DNA of 64,000 nt from Streptomyces regalis (GCF_001509475.1 NZ_LLZG01000411.1:1-64000); one strand, 5' to 3'; counted from the stretch's first letter, positions 16,625-25,246 are shown. Notes: a model not told the origin generated them from the letters alone. Numbers and translations are program-made.

Positions 16625-18847
16625 TCACCGCTCCTTGACCAGTGCCGCGTACGCGCCGCCGCGCGCGACGAGGTCCTCGTGCCGCCCGCGTTCGACGATC
16701 GTGCCGTGCTGGAGTACGACGATCTCGTCGCTGTCGCGCACGGTGCTGAGCCGGTGCGCGATCACCACACAGGCACAGCCGCGCTTGCGCAGGTTGTCCA
16801 TCACGACCTGCTCGGTCTCGGCGTCCAGCGCGCTGGTCACCTCGTCCAGCACCAGGATGCTGGGCCGGCGTACGAGCGCCCGCGCGATCTCCAGGCGCTG
16901 GCGCTGCCCGCCGGAGAAGTTGCGGCCGTCCTGCTCGACCTTGCTCTTGATGCCGCCCGGGCGGCGCATGACCACGTCGTACAGCGCCGCGTCGCGCAGG
17001 GCGTCCACCACCGCGTCGTCCGGGATCGACGGGTCCCACAGCGCCACGTTGTCGCGGACGGTGCCCTCGAAGAGGAACACCTCCTGGTCGACGAAGGAGA
17101 CGGAGGCGGCGAGCGCGCCGCGCGGGATGTCCTCGATGCGCTGGTCGTCGATGCGGATGACGCCCTCCCAGGGGGCGTACAGGCCCGAGATCAGCCGGGA
17201 GACGGTCGACTTGCCGCTGCCGGAGCCGCCGACCAGGGCGACCTGCTGGCCCGGGCCGACCGTCAGGTCGAAGCCGGTGAGCAGGGGTTTGTCGAGCGGG
17301 CTGTAGCCGAAGGTGATGTTCTGCAGCTCCACGTGGCCGTTCAGCCGGCGTGTCGACTCGCCGGCGCCGGGACGGCCGTAGAGCGGGTCCGCCTCGAAGT
17401 TCTCCACGTCCTTCAGGCGGGCCACGTCGGCGGCGAAGTCCTGGATGCGGCCCGCGACGCCGTTCAGGCGGGTGATCGGGGCGGTGAAGCGGGTGACCAG
17501 GGCCTGGAAGGCGACCAGCAGACCGACGGATATGCCGCCCTCGACCGCCCGCATACCGCCGATCCAGAGGATGAGCGCGCTGTTGAGCGTGGCGAGCGTC
17601 GGGGCGACCACGCCCAGCCAGGCGCTCGGCACACCGAGCCGCTGCTGCTCCTCCAGCGTGGTGGCGTGCTGTCCGGCCCACTTGCGGAAGTAGCCGTCCT
17701 CGCCGCCGGTCGCCTTCATCGTCTCGATCAGCTGAAGGCCGGTGTAGGCGGTGTTGGTGAGCCGGGCGTTGTCCGCGCGCAGCTTCGCGGTGCGGGTGGC
17801 ACGCAGCCGGATGACGACCCGCATGGCGACCACGTTCAGCAGTGCGACGCCGATGCCGACGAAGGTGAGCTGGGGGTCGTACGTGTAGAGGAGGATCGCG
17901 TAGAGGATGACGACCACCGCGTCCACGCCCGCCGCCGCGAGGTCGCGGGCCAGCGTCTCGGCCACGGCGTCGTTCGACTGGAGGCGCTGCACCAGGTCGG
18001 CCGGGCTGCGCTGGGAGAAGAACGTCACCGGCAGCCGCAGCAGATGGCGCAGGAAGCGGGCGCTGGAGAGGGTGGAGGAGATGATGCGGCCGCGCAGCAG
18101 GTTCGCCTGTTGCAGCCAGGTCAGCACGAGGGTGAGCGCGACGCAGGTCCCCATGGACGCGAACAGCACGCCCAGCAGGGACGTCTGGCCGCCGATGAGG
18201 AACATGTCGATGTAGGTGCGGCTCAGCGCGGGCACCGCCGCGCCGACCACCACCAGGAGCAGGCTCGCCAGCACGGCGGCGGGCATCGTGCCCGCGGTGC
18301 CGCGCAGCCGGGCCGGCATCGCGCCGAGCACGCCCGGCTTGCGCCCGCCCTTGCTGAAGCCCTCGCCGGGCTCCATCACCAGGACGACGCCGGTGAAGCT
18401 GCCGTCGAAGTCCTCCATGGGCACGAAACGGCGGCCCTTGGCGGGGTCGTTGATGTAGACGCCGCGGCGGCCGAAGCGGCGGCCCATGCCGTCGTAGACG
18501 ACGTAGTGGTTGAACTCCCAGAACAGGACGGCCGGCGTCTTCACCTCGGCGAGGGCGGCCGTGTCCATCTGCATGCCCTTGGCGGTCAGCCCGTAGCTGC
18601 GGGCGGCCTTGAGCAGGTTGCTGGCGCGCGAGCCGTCGCGGGAGACACCGCAGGCTATGCGCAACTCCTCCAGCGGGACGTGGCGGCCGTAGTGGCCGAG
18701 CACCATCGCGAGGGAGGCGGCGCCGCACTCCACGGCCTCCATCTGGAGCACGGTGGGCGTGCGGACGGTCTTCGACCTGCCCTTGGGCACGGGGCGCTTC
18801 GGCGGGGCGGCGCGGCGCCTGCTGCGCGTTTCCTGGGCGGCGCTCAC
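16625..18847 (-). CDS. NHLM/NHLP-type peptidase-permease-ATPase (C39 domain)
   Basis: 740-residue exporter with three modules. The N-terminal C39 peptidase has catalytic Cys41 in LQMEAVECGAASLAMVLGHY, His in NHYVVYDGMG and Asp in VYINDPAKG; this domain cuts precursor leaders after Gly-Gly. Membrane helices follow (about residues 160-440). The C-terminal ATPase has Walker A VGGSGSGKSTVSRL, signature FSGGQRQRLEIARAL and ILVLDEVTSALD. The GTG at 18847 overlaps the stop of the HlyD gene (GTGA). An intact C39 triad plus a Gly-Gly precursor upstream supports a working maturation-and-export machine. Confidence 0.92.
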   Translation of the reverse strand: MSAAQETRSRRRAAPPKRPVPKGRSKTVRTPTVLQMEAVECGAASLAMVLGHYGRHVPLEELRIACGVSRDGSRASNLLKAARSYGLTAKGMQMDTAALAEVKTPAVLFWEFNHYVVYDGMGRRFGRRGVYINDPAKGRRFVPMEDFDGSFTGVVLVMEPGEGFSKGGRKPGVLGAMPARLRGTAGTMPAAVLASLLLVVVGAAVPALSRTYIDMFLIGGQTSLLGVLFASMGTCVALTLVLTWLQQANLLRGRIISSTLSSARFLRHLLRLPVTFFSQRSPADLVQRLQSNDAVAETLARDLAAAGVDAVVVILYAILLYTYDPQLTFVGIGVALLNVVAMRVVIRLRATRTAKLRADNARLTNTAYTGLQLIETMKATGGEDGYFRKWAGQHATTLEEQQRLGVPSAWLGVVAPTLATLNSALILWIGGMRAVEGGISVGLLVAFQALVTRFTAPITRLNGVAGRIQDFAADVARLKDVENFEADPLYGRPGAGESTRRLNGHVELQNITFGYSPLDKPLLTGFDLTVGPGQQVALVGGSGSGKSTVSRLISGLYAPWEGVIRIDDQRIEDIPRGALAASVSFVDQEVFLFEGTVRDNVALWDPSIPDDAVVDALRDAALYDVVMRRPGGIKSKVEQDGRNFSGGQRQRLEIARALVRRPSILVLDEVTSALDAETEQVVMDNLRKRGCACVVIAHRLSTVRDSDEIVVLQHGTIVERGRHEDLVARGGAYAALVKER

Positions 18848-19650
18848 GGCAGCAGCCAATCGACGGGACGCTGGTCGGCCAGCCGGATCGAGGCGTCGGC
18901 CATGGTCATGGAGGTGAGGGAGAACGGCGGCCCGTCCGCGGACGACCACTTGTAGCCGCTCTTGGTGCTCGACTCCTTGTCCAGCTTCACCAGTACGGCC
19001 ACCGGCCGGCCGTCCTTCGTGAACTGCTCGCCCAGCTGCTGGTCCCCGAGGAACGCGGCGATCTGCTGCGCCGACTGCGCGGAGCGGTCCACCGACTTCA
19101 CATGGCCGCGCAGGACGCCGTACTCCTGGGTGGGCACGGAGGAGACGGTGAGGTCCACGGCTGCCTTGTCGGGGATGGAGGCCGCGTTCTCGGCGGGCAC
19201 GTACACCGTGGCGTACAGGGGGTCCTCGGTGTGGGCGACCTTCTCCACGGCGGCGACGTTCGCTCCGGTGGAGATGATCTGCCCGATGGTGGCGGCGAGC
19301 GCGGTGACCCGGCCCGCGGCGACCGTACGGACGACCGTGTCGCCCTTGGCCGTACGGACCTTCAGGACGGGGGAGTTCGCCGGGAGCCGCCGGCCCTGCT
19401 CGGCGAGGACCGCGGTGACCTGGCCGGCGACCGGACTCTGCAGGATGTAGCTGCCCTGCCCGTGGGTGAGGACGGCGGGCGCGCCGACCGTGGAAGTGAC
19501 CGAGCCGGTCATGGCCCACACGGACGCGGCGGCCATGACGACCACCGTCACGGAGAGCACCAGCCAGCCCTGGGGGCGGGCGAAGCGCACCGGAAGGTCG
19601 AGCTCCTCCGGTGACTGGAGCTTGGCGAGGGCCTGTTGGCGGAACTGCAC
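18844..19650 (-). CDS. HlyD-type periplasmic adaptor of the peptide exporter
   Basis: 268-residue membrane-fusion-type protein: short cytoplasmic N-terminus, one membrane helix (about residues 29-49, WLVLSVTVVVMAAASVWAM), then a lipoyl/barrel-sandwich region (LQSPVAGQVTAVLAEQGRRL, GRVTALAATIGQIISTGANV) and a beta-barrel C-terminus. GTG at 19650, with a purine-rich GGGAA before it, fits the family better than the far upstream frame start. It is the first gene of the exporter operon and lies after a strong hairpin that separates it from the precursor gene. Confidence 0.88.
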   Translation of the reverse strand: MQFRQQALAKLQSPEELDLPVRFARPQGWLVLSVTVVVMAAASVWAMTGSVTSTVGAPAVLTHGQGSYILQSPVAGQVTAVLAEQGRRLPANSPVLKVRTAKGDTVVRTVAAGRVTALAATIGQIISTGANVAAVEKVAHTEDPLYATVYVPAENAASIPDKAAVDLTVSSVPTQEYGVLRGHVKSVDRSAQSAQQIAAFLGDQQLGEQFTKDGRPVAVLVKLDKESSTKSGYKWSSADGPPFSLTSMTMADASIRLADQRPVDWLLP

Positions 19651-19714
19651 GGAACTTTCCCTCACCTGAGGATGAGTGAGACCGGCTCGTGTGAAGCCAG
19701 ATCGTGGTGCGAGT

Positions 19715-19737
19715 GGTGCCAGGTGTTTTGTGGCACC
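19715..19737 (-). terminator. Small hairpin downstream of the precursor gene
   Basis: GGTGCCA and TGGCACC form a 7-bp stem with a 9-base loop, between the strong hairpin at 19741-19773 and the HlyD start. It may be a second element of a tandem terminator. Confidence 0.35.
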
Positions 19738-19740
19738 CGA

Positions 19741-19773
19741 GAGTCCCGGAGCCGGGGAACGGCTCCGGGACTC
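19741..19773 (-). terminator. 13-bp perfect hairpin between precursor and exporter genes
   Basis: GAGTCCCGGAGCC and GGCTCCGGGACTC pair perfectly around a 7-base loop, 20 bases after the precursor stop. Without a U-tract it may be a terminator or a partial one that lets the precursor be made in excess over the exporter proteins, as in many peptide clusters. Confidence 0.7.
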
Positions 19774-19792
19774 AGCGGTACAAGAGGCGCGA

Positions 19793-20008
19793 TCAGAGAC
19801 CGGCAACCAGGCCCGAGACCGGGGCGGTGTTCAGGCCGGTGACACCCTCCACGGTGCCGACGACCGTGTCGACCAGGCCGGAAACCGGGGCAATGCCGTT
19901 GACAGCGTCGAGGGCGCCGTTCACGGCGTTGACCTGCAGGCCGCCGGAGACGTTGTCGAGCTCGGCGTCGGAGATCTCGACGGTCGCAACCTGGGGGGTG
20001 GAGTTCAT
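19793..20008 (-). CDS. Double-glycine precursor peptide, 71 aa (candidate bacteriocin-like peptide)
   Basis: ATG at 20008 with AGGAAGGGAAG upstream starts a 71-residue peptide. The first 23 residues look like a leader ending in ISDAELDNVSGG, a classic Gly-Gly cleavage motif. The predicted 48-residue product has no Cys, Lys or Arg, is rich in Val, Gly, Ala and Asn, has three acidic residues, and contains internal repeats (NAVNG/DAVNG; APVSGLV twice). It sits first in line with HlyD, C39-ABC and ABC genes on the same strand. No lanthionine, radical-SAM or other modifying enzyme lies nearby. Databases may label similar peptides type A2 lantipeptide, but Cys-free content argues against lanthionine. 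Confidence 0.82.
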   Translation of the reverse strand: MNSTPQVATVEISDAELDNVSGGLQVNAVNGALDAVNGIAPVSGLVDTVVGTVEGVTGLNTAPVSGLVAGL

Positions 20009-20041
20009 GATGGAACTTCCCTTCCTAATGGGTATTTCACA

Positions 20042-20058
20042 AGGGGGAGCGGCCCCCT
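20042..20058 (-). promoter_or_regulatory. Hairpin in the precursor leader region
   Basis: AGGGGG-AGCGG-CCCCCT can form a 6-bp stem about 34 bases upstream of the precursor start codon. It may structure the 5' UTR. The role is unknown. Confidence 0.35.
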
Positions 20059-20483
20059 CTGGGGACAGATGACGGCCGCGACCGCAGGCGCCCGGTGCCC
20101 GTTTCCGGAAGCCGTTCGCGGCCCCTGCGGTGCGATGGATCAAAGCACGCTGCGGGTACGGGCTTCCAATCAAACTCCGGCCTCACCAGGGCACTTTGAT
20201 CTCAGCGGCATCGATCCGTGCAGACGCGGGCACGCCTTGTCGGCGACTTCTTCACATGCGTCACAGCATCGGCTCGGGCGAGCTGTTGCATCCGCTCAAG
20301 GAGGGCCCAGCCGTTGCGGCCGCGAATCCGACACTCCCGCCCCAAGGGGGTGACCGTGGGTAGCACCTTGTGCAGAACCCTGGCCCAGGGTGACTTCGTT
20401 GAGTATTGAATGTGCAGATTCGCTGAAGCCAGGATTCCGATCGGTGTTCACAACCGACCGCTACCGACCGGTGGCGGATCGTG
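20059..20483. other. Intergenic region upstream of the precursor gene
   Basis: About 425 bases without a credible gene lie upstream of the precursor peptide and downstream of the thioesterase. It should carry the precursor promoter. The only clear structure is the widely spaced inverted repeat GATCAAAG/CTTTGATC at 20138-20201. Short frames here have no ribosome-binding site and no family resemblance. Confidence 0.5.
20138..20201. promoter_or_regulatory. Spaced inverted repeat GATCAAAG-N48-CTTTGATC
   Basis: Two 8-base arms (20138-20145 and 20194-20201) form a perfect inverted repeat about 130-190 bases upstream of the precursor start. Similarity extends a few bases beyond the arms (GATCAAAGCAC against GATCAAAGTGCC). 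It could be two half-sites or two separate copies of a regulator site in opposite orientation. Confidence 0.35.
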
Positions 20484-20897
20484 TCAGCCCAGTAGTGCGT
20501 ACACCGTGCTCGCGCGGGCCGCGATGTCTCCCGACCCCTCGGCGGTCATCGTGATGTCGGCGAACGCCATACGACGGCCCAGCTTGGTGACGACCGCTTC
20601 GATCAGGACATCCGAACCGATCACGGCGCGCTGGAAAGACGTCGACTGCTGCACCGTCGTCATCGGCCCGTACGCCCCGCGCGCCGCCGACACGGCGATC
20701 ACGGTGGCGGTGTCGGCGGCGGCCATCAGCGCCTGCCCCGACAGTGCGCCGCCCTCCCGGGCGAGCCCGTCCGACCAGGGCATACGCAGGATCGCGCGGT
20801 GCTCTTCCACCGCCTCGACCGACAGGCCCAGTTGAAGGACCCAGGGGGCGAAGTTGGCGGAGAGGATCTTGTCGGCTTCGGCGGTGGTCATCGTCAT
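20484..20897 (-). CDS. PaaI-type hotdog-fold thioesterase
   Basis: 137-residue hotdog protein of the PaaI family (acyl-CoA thioester hydrolase). Features are the short N-terminal helix, SDGLAREGGALSGQALMAAADTA with the catalytic Gly-Gly/Asp region, and TTVQQSTSFQRAVIGSDVLIEAVVTKLGRR. The start is ATG 20897 or ATG 20891 (MTTAEAD). It is divergent from the S1 protease and probably monocistronic. Confidence 0.87.
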   Translation of the reverse strand: MTMTTAEADKILSANFAPWVLQLGLSVEAVEEHRAILRMPWSDGLAREGGALSGQALMAAADTATVIAVSAARGAYGPMTTVQQSTSFQRAVIGSDVLIEAVVTKLGRRMAFADITMTAEGSGDIAARASTVYALLG

Positions 20898-21085
20898 ATG
20901 GGGGATTGTTCCCGCCGGTGGGCCTGTGGGCGCGGTCCTTGGCCGATTCGGTGTTTCGAGCGGGGTGTGAGTGAACGGAGTTGAACGCTCCACTCCAACC
21001 GTGCGTACCAACTGCCAACCAGGCGCCCCGAAAAGCCGCCGGACGAACGGCGGCACAGACCCCGTCCCCCAGGAGGTCGAGAAGT

Positions 21086-22420
21086 TTGAGTCACAAGCGA
21101 ATTCCGAAGCGCAAGGCCGCGATAGCCGCGGGCAGCGTGGTGGCGCTCGGAGCGGCCGCGATCCTGCTGCCCAACGCCAACGCGTCCCAGGACGGCGCGT
21201 CGGACGGTGCCGCCGCCCCCAAGACCCTGAAGGCGGCTGACGCGTCGGATCTCGCCTCGCAGCTCGCGGGAATGCTCGGCGACGCCTTCGCCGGTTCGTA
21301 CTACGACGCCGAGAGCCAACAGCTCGTCGTCAACGTCATCCCCGGCGACAACAACAACGTGGTCGTCCAGGCGAAGCAGGCGGGCGCGAAGATCCGCGAG
21401 GTCGAGAACAGTCTGACCGAGCTCGCGTCCGGCGCGCAGACCCTGAAGTCCGAGGTGACCATCCCGGGCACGGCCTGGGCGGTCGACCCCAGAACGAACA
21501 AGATCCTCGTCACCGCCGACAGCACCGTCACCGGCGACAACTGGGACCAGCTGGAGTCGACCGTCGACAGCCTCGGTTCCGGCATGGCGACCATCAAGAA
21601 GTCGGCCGGTACCTTCAAGACCTTCCTCTCCGGCGGTGACGCCATCTTCGCCGGCGGCTCACGCTGCTCCGCGGGCTTCAACGTCACCGCGGGCGACGGC
21701 AGCCCCGCCTTCCTGACCGCCGGTCACTGCGGGGTCGCGGCCGAGCAATGGTCGGACGCCGAGGGCGGCCAGCCGATCGCCACCGTCGACCAGGCCACCT
21801 TCCCCGGCGACGGCGACTTCGCGCTGGTCAAGTACGACGACCCGGCGACCGAGGCGCCGAGCGAGGTCAACACCGGCGACCAGACCGTCCCGATCAGCCA
21901 GGCCGCGGACGCCGAGGTCGGTCTCCAGGTCCTCCGGATGGGCAGCACCACCGGGCTGAACGACGGCCAGGTCACGGGCCTCGACGCCACCGTGAACTAC
22001 CCGGAGGGCACGGTCACCGGGCTCATCCAGACCGACGTCTGCGCCGAGCCCGGCGACAGCGGCGGCTCCCTGTTCACCCAGGACGGCCTGGCGATCGGCC
22101 TCACCTCCGGCGGCAGCGGCGACTGCACCGTCGGCGGCGAGACGTTCTTCCAGCCGGTGACCACCGCCCTCGAGGCGGTCGGCGCGACCCTCGGCGACGC
22201 CGCGGGCGGCGCGGGCGCTGGTGAAGAGGCCGGCGGCGAGGAGGCCGGTGCGGGTGAGGAAGCGGGCGCCGGCGACGAAGCGGGCGCTGGTGAAGAGGCC
22301 GGAGCCGGTGAAGAGGTCGGCGGTGAGGAAGCCGGGGCCGGTGAAGAGGTCGGCAACGGCAACGCCGACGGCACGGGCAACGGCCTCGGCGAGATCGTCG
22401 GCAACGGCGTCGGGAACTGA
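21086..22420 (+). CDS. Secreted S1 serine protease with pro-domain and acidic Gly/Ala/Glu tail
   Basis: 444-residue alpha-lytic/streptogrisin-like endopeptidase. TTG at 21086 is the start because AGGAGG lies nine bases before it and a signal peptide begins there (SHKRIPKRKAAIAAGSVVALGAAAILL). A pro-domain of about 145 residues (TELASGAQTLK and others) precedes a mature chymotrypsin fold. The triad is His214 (FLTAGHCG), Asp244 (GDGDFALVKY) and Ser325 (EPGDSGGSLF), with Cys pairs. The final 80 or so residues repeat E-E-A-G-A-G units and end in Asn/Gly, which streptogrisins A/B lack. The tail may bind calcium or wall material, an inference only. Confidence 0.93.
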   Translation: MSHKRIPKRKAAIAAGSVVALGAAAILLPNANASQDGASDGAAAPKTLKAADASDLASQLAGMLGDAFAGSYYDAESQQLVVNVIPGDNNNVVVQAKQAGAKIREVENSLTELASGAQTLKSEVTIPGTAWAVDPRTNKILVTADSTVTGDNWDQLESTVDSLGSGMATIKKSAGTFKTFLSGGDAIFAGGSRCSAGFNVTAGDGSPAFLTAGHCGVAAEQWSDAEGGQPIATVDQATFPGDGDFALVKYDDPATEAPSEVNTGDQTVPISQAADAEVGLQVLRMGSTTGLNDGQVTGLDATVNYPEGTVTGLIQTDVCAEPGDSGGSLFTQDGLAIGLTSGGSGDCTVGGETFFQPVTTALEAVGATLGDAAGGAGAGEEAGGEEAGAGEEAGAGDEAGAGEEAGAGEEVGGEEAGAGEEVGNGNADGTGNGLGEIVGNGVGN

Positions 22421-22467
22421 CGACCCGACACCGGCACACGGATCCGAGTGATCTGGAGAGAGAACGT

Positions 22468-22497
22468 GGTCCGGCCCTCCGGCGGGAGGGCCGGACC
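22468..22497 (+). terminator. 13-bp perfect hairpin after the S1 protease
   Basis: GGTCCGGCCCTCC and GGAGGGCCGGACC pair perfectly around a 4-base loop 47 bases after the protease stop codon. This is a strong candidate intrinsic terminator. Confidence 0.75.
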
Positions 22498-22557
22498 GTC
22501 CGTTTCGGAGCCGCTTTTCGGGGCCGTCGACCTCGCGCCCGGCAACAGCCGGGTCGT

Positions 22558-22700
22558 CAGCCCTCCACCCGCGGCGGGGTCATCGGTCCCGGGCGTGCAG
22601 TCGTGTCGTCGGCCTGGCGTCGGCGCCTGCGGCGTGCCGTCAGCTCCCGCCTGCAGCGGGTCATCGGCCCCGGGCCCGCAGCCGTGTCGTCGGCCTCGCC
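22558..22700. repeat. Imperfect direct duplication downstream of the PP2C gene
   Basis: Two units of about 41 bases, starting at 22579 and 22660, share GTCATCGG(T/C)CCCGGGC, CGTGTCGTCGGCCT and flanking CAGC..GGCGG/GCAGCGG. On the minus strand in another frame they read EADDTAAGPGPMTR and QADDTTARPGPMTP. They lie between convergent gene ends. The 317 bases between the two genes otherwise hold only the terminator. Confidence 0.5.
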
Positions 22701-22737
22701 CGCCGCCGTCCTGTCGCTCCCACCCGCAGCCATGCCC

Positions 22738-24891
22738 TCAGCCCCGCGCCCGCAACAGCAGCAGCGCCACGTCGTCGACCCGTTCCCGCACCGACGCGGC
22801 ATGCCGGATGAGCAGATCGGCCAGTTCGTCCAAGGGCCGCTCCCCGGACTCCGTGAGGACCTGGCCCAGGTCGGCGAGGGCGTCCTCGATGTCGACGCCG
22901 GGGGACTCGATCAGCCCGTCGGTGTAGAGGACGAGCACACAGCCGGGCGTGAGGTCGACCTCCGCCGTCGGATAGGTGGGCGAGCCGTCGATGCCCAGCA
23001 GCGGGCCTCCGGCGAGGTCGAGCACTCGTACCCGCCCGTCCGGCCGTCTGAGCAGCGGCGGCGGATGCCCGGCGCGGGCCATCACCGCCCGCCCATGTTC
23101 CGGGTCGAGCCGCAGGTACAGGCAGCTGGCGAACAGGTCGGAACCGAGGTCGAGCAGCAGCCGGTTGGTGCTGCGCATGACCTCCTCGGGCGCCTGCCCG
23201 ACGGTCGTGTACGCGCGTACGGCTGTGCGGATCTGGCCCATCAGGCCGGCCGCGGTGACGTTGTGGCCCTGCACGTCCCCGATCACTGCCGCCGCTGTCA
23301 GGCCCTGCTCCGTGGGCACCAGGTCGTAGAAGTCGCCGCCGATCTCCATGCCCTGCATGGCGGGCAGATAGCGTGCGGCAGCGTCGATGCCGGGCAGCGT
23401 CGGCAGCGAATGGGGGAGCAGGGCGGCCTGCAGGCCGTGCGCCAGCTGATGCTTGGCGTCATAGAGCTGGGCCCGCTCCAGGGCCTGCGCGATCAGCCCG
23501 CCCAGACTGGTCAGGACCGCGCGTTCGTCCGCCGGGAAGGGGTGCGGCTCGGCGTAGGCGAGCACACAGGTGCCGACCGGCCGGCCGGAGGCGATCAGCG
23601 GCAGATACGCCCAGGCCGCGAAGCCGTCGGGAGTAGCGTGCCGCATCGGATACAGGCGCTCCAGCTGCTGCTTGGACTCGAAGAACGCGGGCACCCCGGT
23701 GCTCAGGGCGTGTACGCCCGGGGTCTGCTCGGTCAGTGGCAGCCCGTCGAACCGTTCCACGATGTGCGGATCCGGATAGCCGCGGTGCCCGAGCACATGC
23801 AGCCGGCCCGCCCGCGAGCCGAGAACGACCAGGGCCTGGCTGCCGACGGCCGGCACGATCTCGTCCGCGACCAGCTGCACCACGTCCTGCACCCCCGCCG
23901 CCTCGGTGAGCGCACCGGCCAGGCTCAGCACCTGGGAGATGGTCACCAGCCGGGCCGGCGCGTCCTCGGGCTCGGGCCCCCTGCGGCCCATCTCGGCCAC
24001 CGCACGGGCCCTGCTGATCCGCACGCTCAGGCCGGTCGTGCTCGGATAGATACGGAACGACAGCCAGTCGCCGGGCGGGCGCAACGCCACGAACGACGTC
24101 GTCTGCTGGCTCATCAGCGCGGCCCGGTAACGGTCCTCGTACACCGGGTCGTTCAGCCAGGGCACCGACGCCCACAGCTGGTTGCCGAGCAGCCGGCTGG
24201 CCGGGACACCGATCAGCTCGGCCGCCGCCGGGTTGGCGAAGCTGATCCGGCCGTGCAGATCGAGCGAGCACAGCCCGTACGGCAGCCGCGACACCATCCG
24301 GGCCGCCTCCACCGTGCCGAGCGTGCCGGCCACGCCACCGAACGCCGGCCCGGCGAGCAGATCGGGCTCGGGCAGCGGCGGGCGGCTGTCCTCCATGGCG
24401 CGCTCCAGCCGCACCGCGAGCCGGCGGCAGGCCGCGGTGAGATGTTCCTTCTCGCGCTCCGACAGCTCCGGAGAATGCGAACCGGGCCAGGTCACGAAGA
24501 TCGCGCCGTACACGGCGGTCTCGGTGGCCACGGGCAGCGCGGCCAGCGCGAACGGATAGGGCAGCACGACAGCGATACGCGGATACCGGGCCGCCATGTC
24601 CTCCTCGCCCCCGACCCACACCAGCCGCCGCTCACGCACCGCCTCCGCGACGGGGATCGGCGCGCTCAGCCCGACCCGTTCCCAAGGCGCCGCGAACGCC
24701 CGTGGAAGCCCCGCCATCACCGCCATCTCCAGTACGGGTTCGTCGGCCGCCAGCAGGTACACGGCACCGGAGTGCGCGTGCACCTCGTCCATCATCGAGG
24801 CCAGCGCCAGCGACAGCAGCGGTCGGCCGACCCGCGTCCTCGCGGCCGCCGGTGCCTGGGCGGACGTCTGCCCGTCGGACACGCCGACCAC
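22738..24891 (-). CDS. GAF-PAS-GAF-PP2C (SpoIIE-type) serine phosphatase
   Basis: 717-residue soluble multidomain regulator. Residues about 20-175 are GAF-like, 185-290 PAS-like (RMVSRLPYGLCSLDLHGRISFANPAAAELIG), 310-475 a second GAF, and 480-717 the PP2C/SpoIIE catalytic domain with GIDAAARYLPAMQGMEIGGDFYDLV, VIGDVQGHNVTAAGLMGQ, LYTDGLIESPG and VDDVALLLLRARG metal-binding Asp motifs. Such phosphatases dephosphorylate STAS anti-sigma antagonists in response to signals at the sensor domains. It lies beside the broken ramR gene, divergently. Confidence 0.92.
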   Translation of the reverse strand: MVGVSDGQTSAQAPAAARTRVGRPLLSLALASMMDEVHAHSGAVYLLAADEPVLEMAVMAGLPRAFAAPWERVGLSAPIPVAEAVRERRLVWVGGEEDMAARYPRIAVVLPYPFALAALPVATETAVYGAIFVTWPGSHSPELSEREKEHLTAACRRLAVRLERAMEDSRPPLPEPDLLAGPAFGGVAGTLGTVEAARMVSRLPYGLCSLDLHGRISFANPAAAELIGVPASRLLGNQLWASVPWLNDPVYEDRYRAALMSQQTTSFVALRPPGDWLSFRIYPSTTGLSVRISRARAVAEMGRRGPEPEDAPARLVTISQVLSLAGALTEAAGVQDVVQLVADEIVPAVGSQALVVLGSRAGRLHVLGHRGYPDPHIVERFDGLPLTEQTPGVHALSTGVPAFFESKQQLERLYPMRHATPDGFAAWAYLPLIASGRPVGTCVLAYAEPHPFPADERAVLTSLGGLIAQALERAQLYDAKHQLAHGLQAALLPHSLPTLPGIDAAARYLPAMQGMEIGGDFYDLVPTEQGLTAAAVIGDVQGHNVTAAGLMGQIRTAVRAYTTVGQAPEEVMRSTNRLLLDLGSDLFASCLYLRLDPEHGRAVMARAGHPPPLLRRPDGRVRVLDLAGGPLLGIDGSPTYPTAEVDLTPGCVLVLYTDGLIESPGVDIEDALADLGQVLTESGERPLDELADLLIRHAASVRERVDDVALLLLRARG

Positions 24892-25246
24892 CTCCTCGCA
24901 CGGGCGCGTCCCGGAGGCGACCCGAGCCGCTCACGCGCGCCGGGCCCCAGGGCTCAAATCTCCTCCCTCGCGGCCCGTCGCGCACGGCGAAAGCCCGGCG
25001 GCCCCGGCTCGGGCCTGCATACGGGCGCACGGGTACCCGCGGCACGGCGAGATCCGCCGCGTACCCCCTCGGCCCCGGGGCATGCCCCCACAGTCGAAGC
25101 GCAGCGCGGCGTACGGGCGCCGCGCGTGCGCCCCCACGCACCCTGATGGCGGGTTCTTCGCGCCCGGCGACGGTGCCGGACGCGAACAATGGGGCACGCG
25201 CAATTTCACCGAGGAACTGGTGTACGGCGAGTCGAGAGGACGGGCA
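24892..25246. other. Intergenic region between PP2C gene and ramR remnant
   Basis: About 355 GC-rich bases between divergent starts. Overlapping frames exist on both strands, but none has family resemblance. A ribosome-binding site (GAGAGGA) for the ramR remnant lies at its right end. No promoter is clear enough to call. Confidence 0.45.

Noticed and set aside
22200..22420. Repetitive GC-rich DNA that could suggest a repeat array or CRISPR.
   Set aside because: It encodes the Glu/Ala/Gly repeats of the S1 protease tail in frame; units are short and without spacers.
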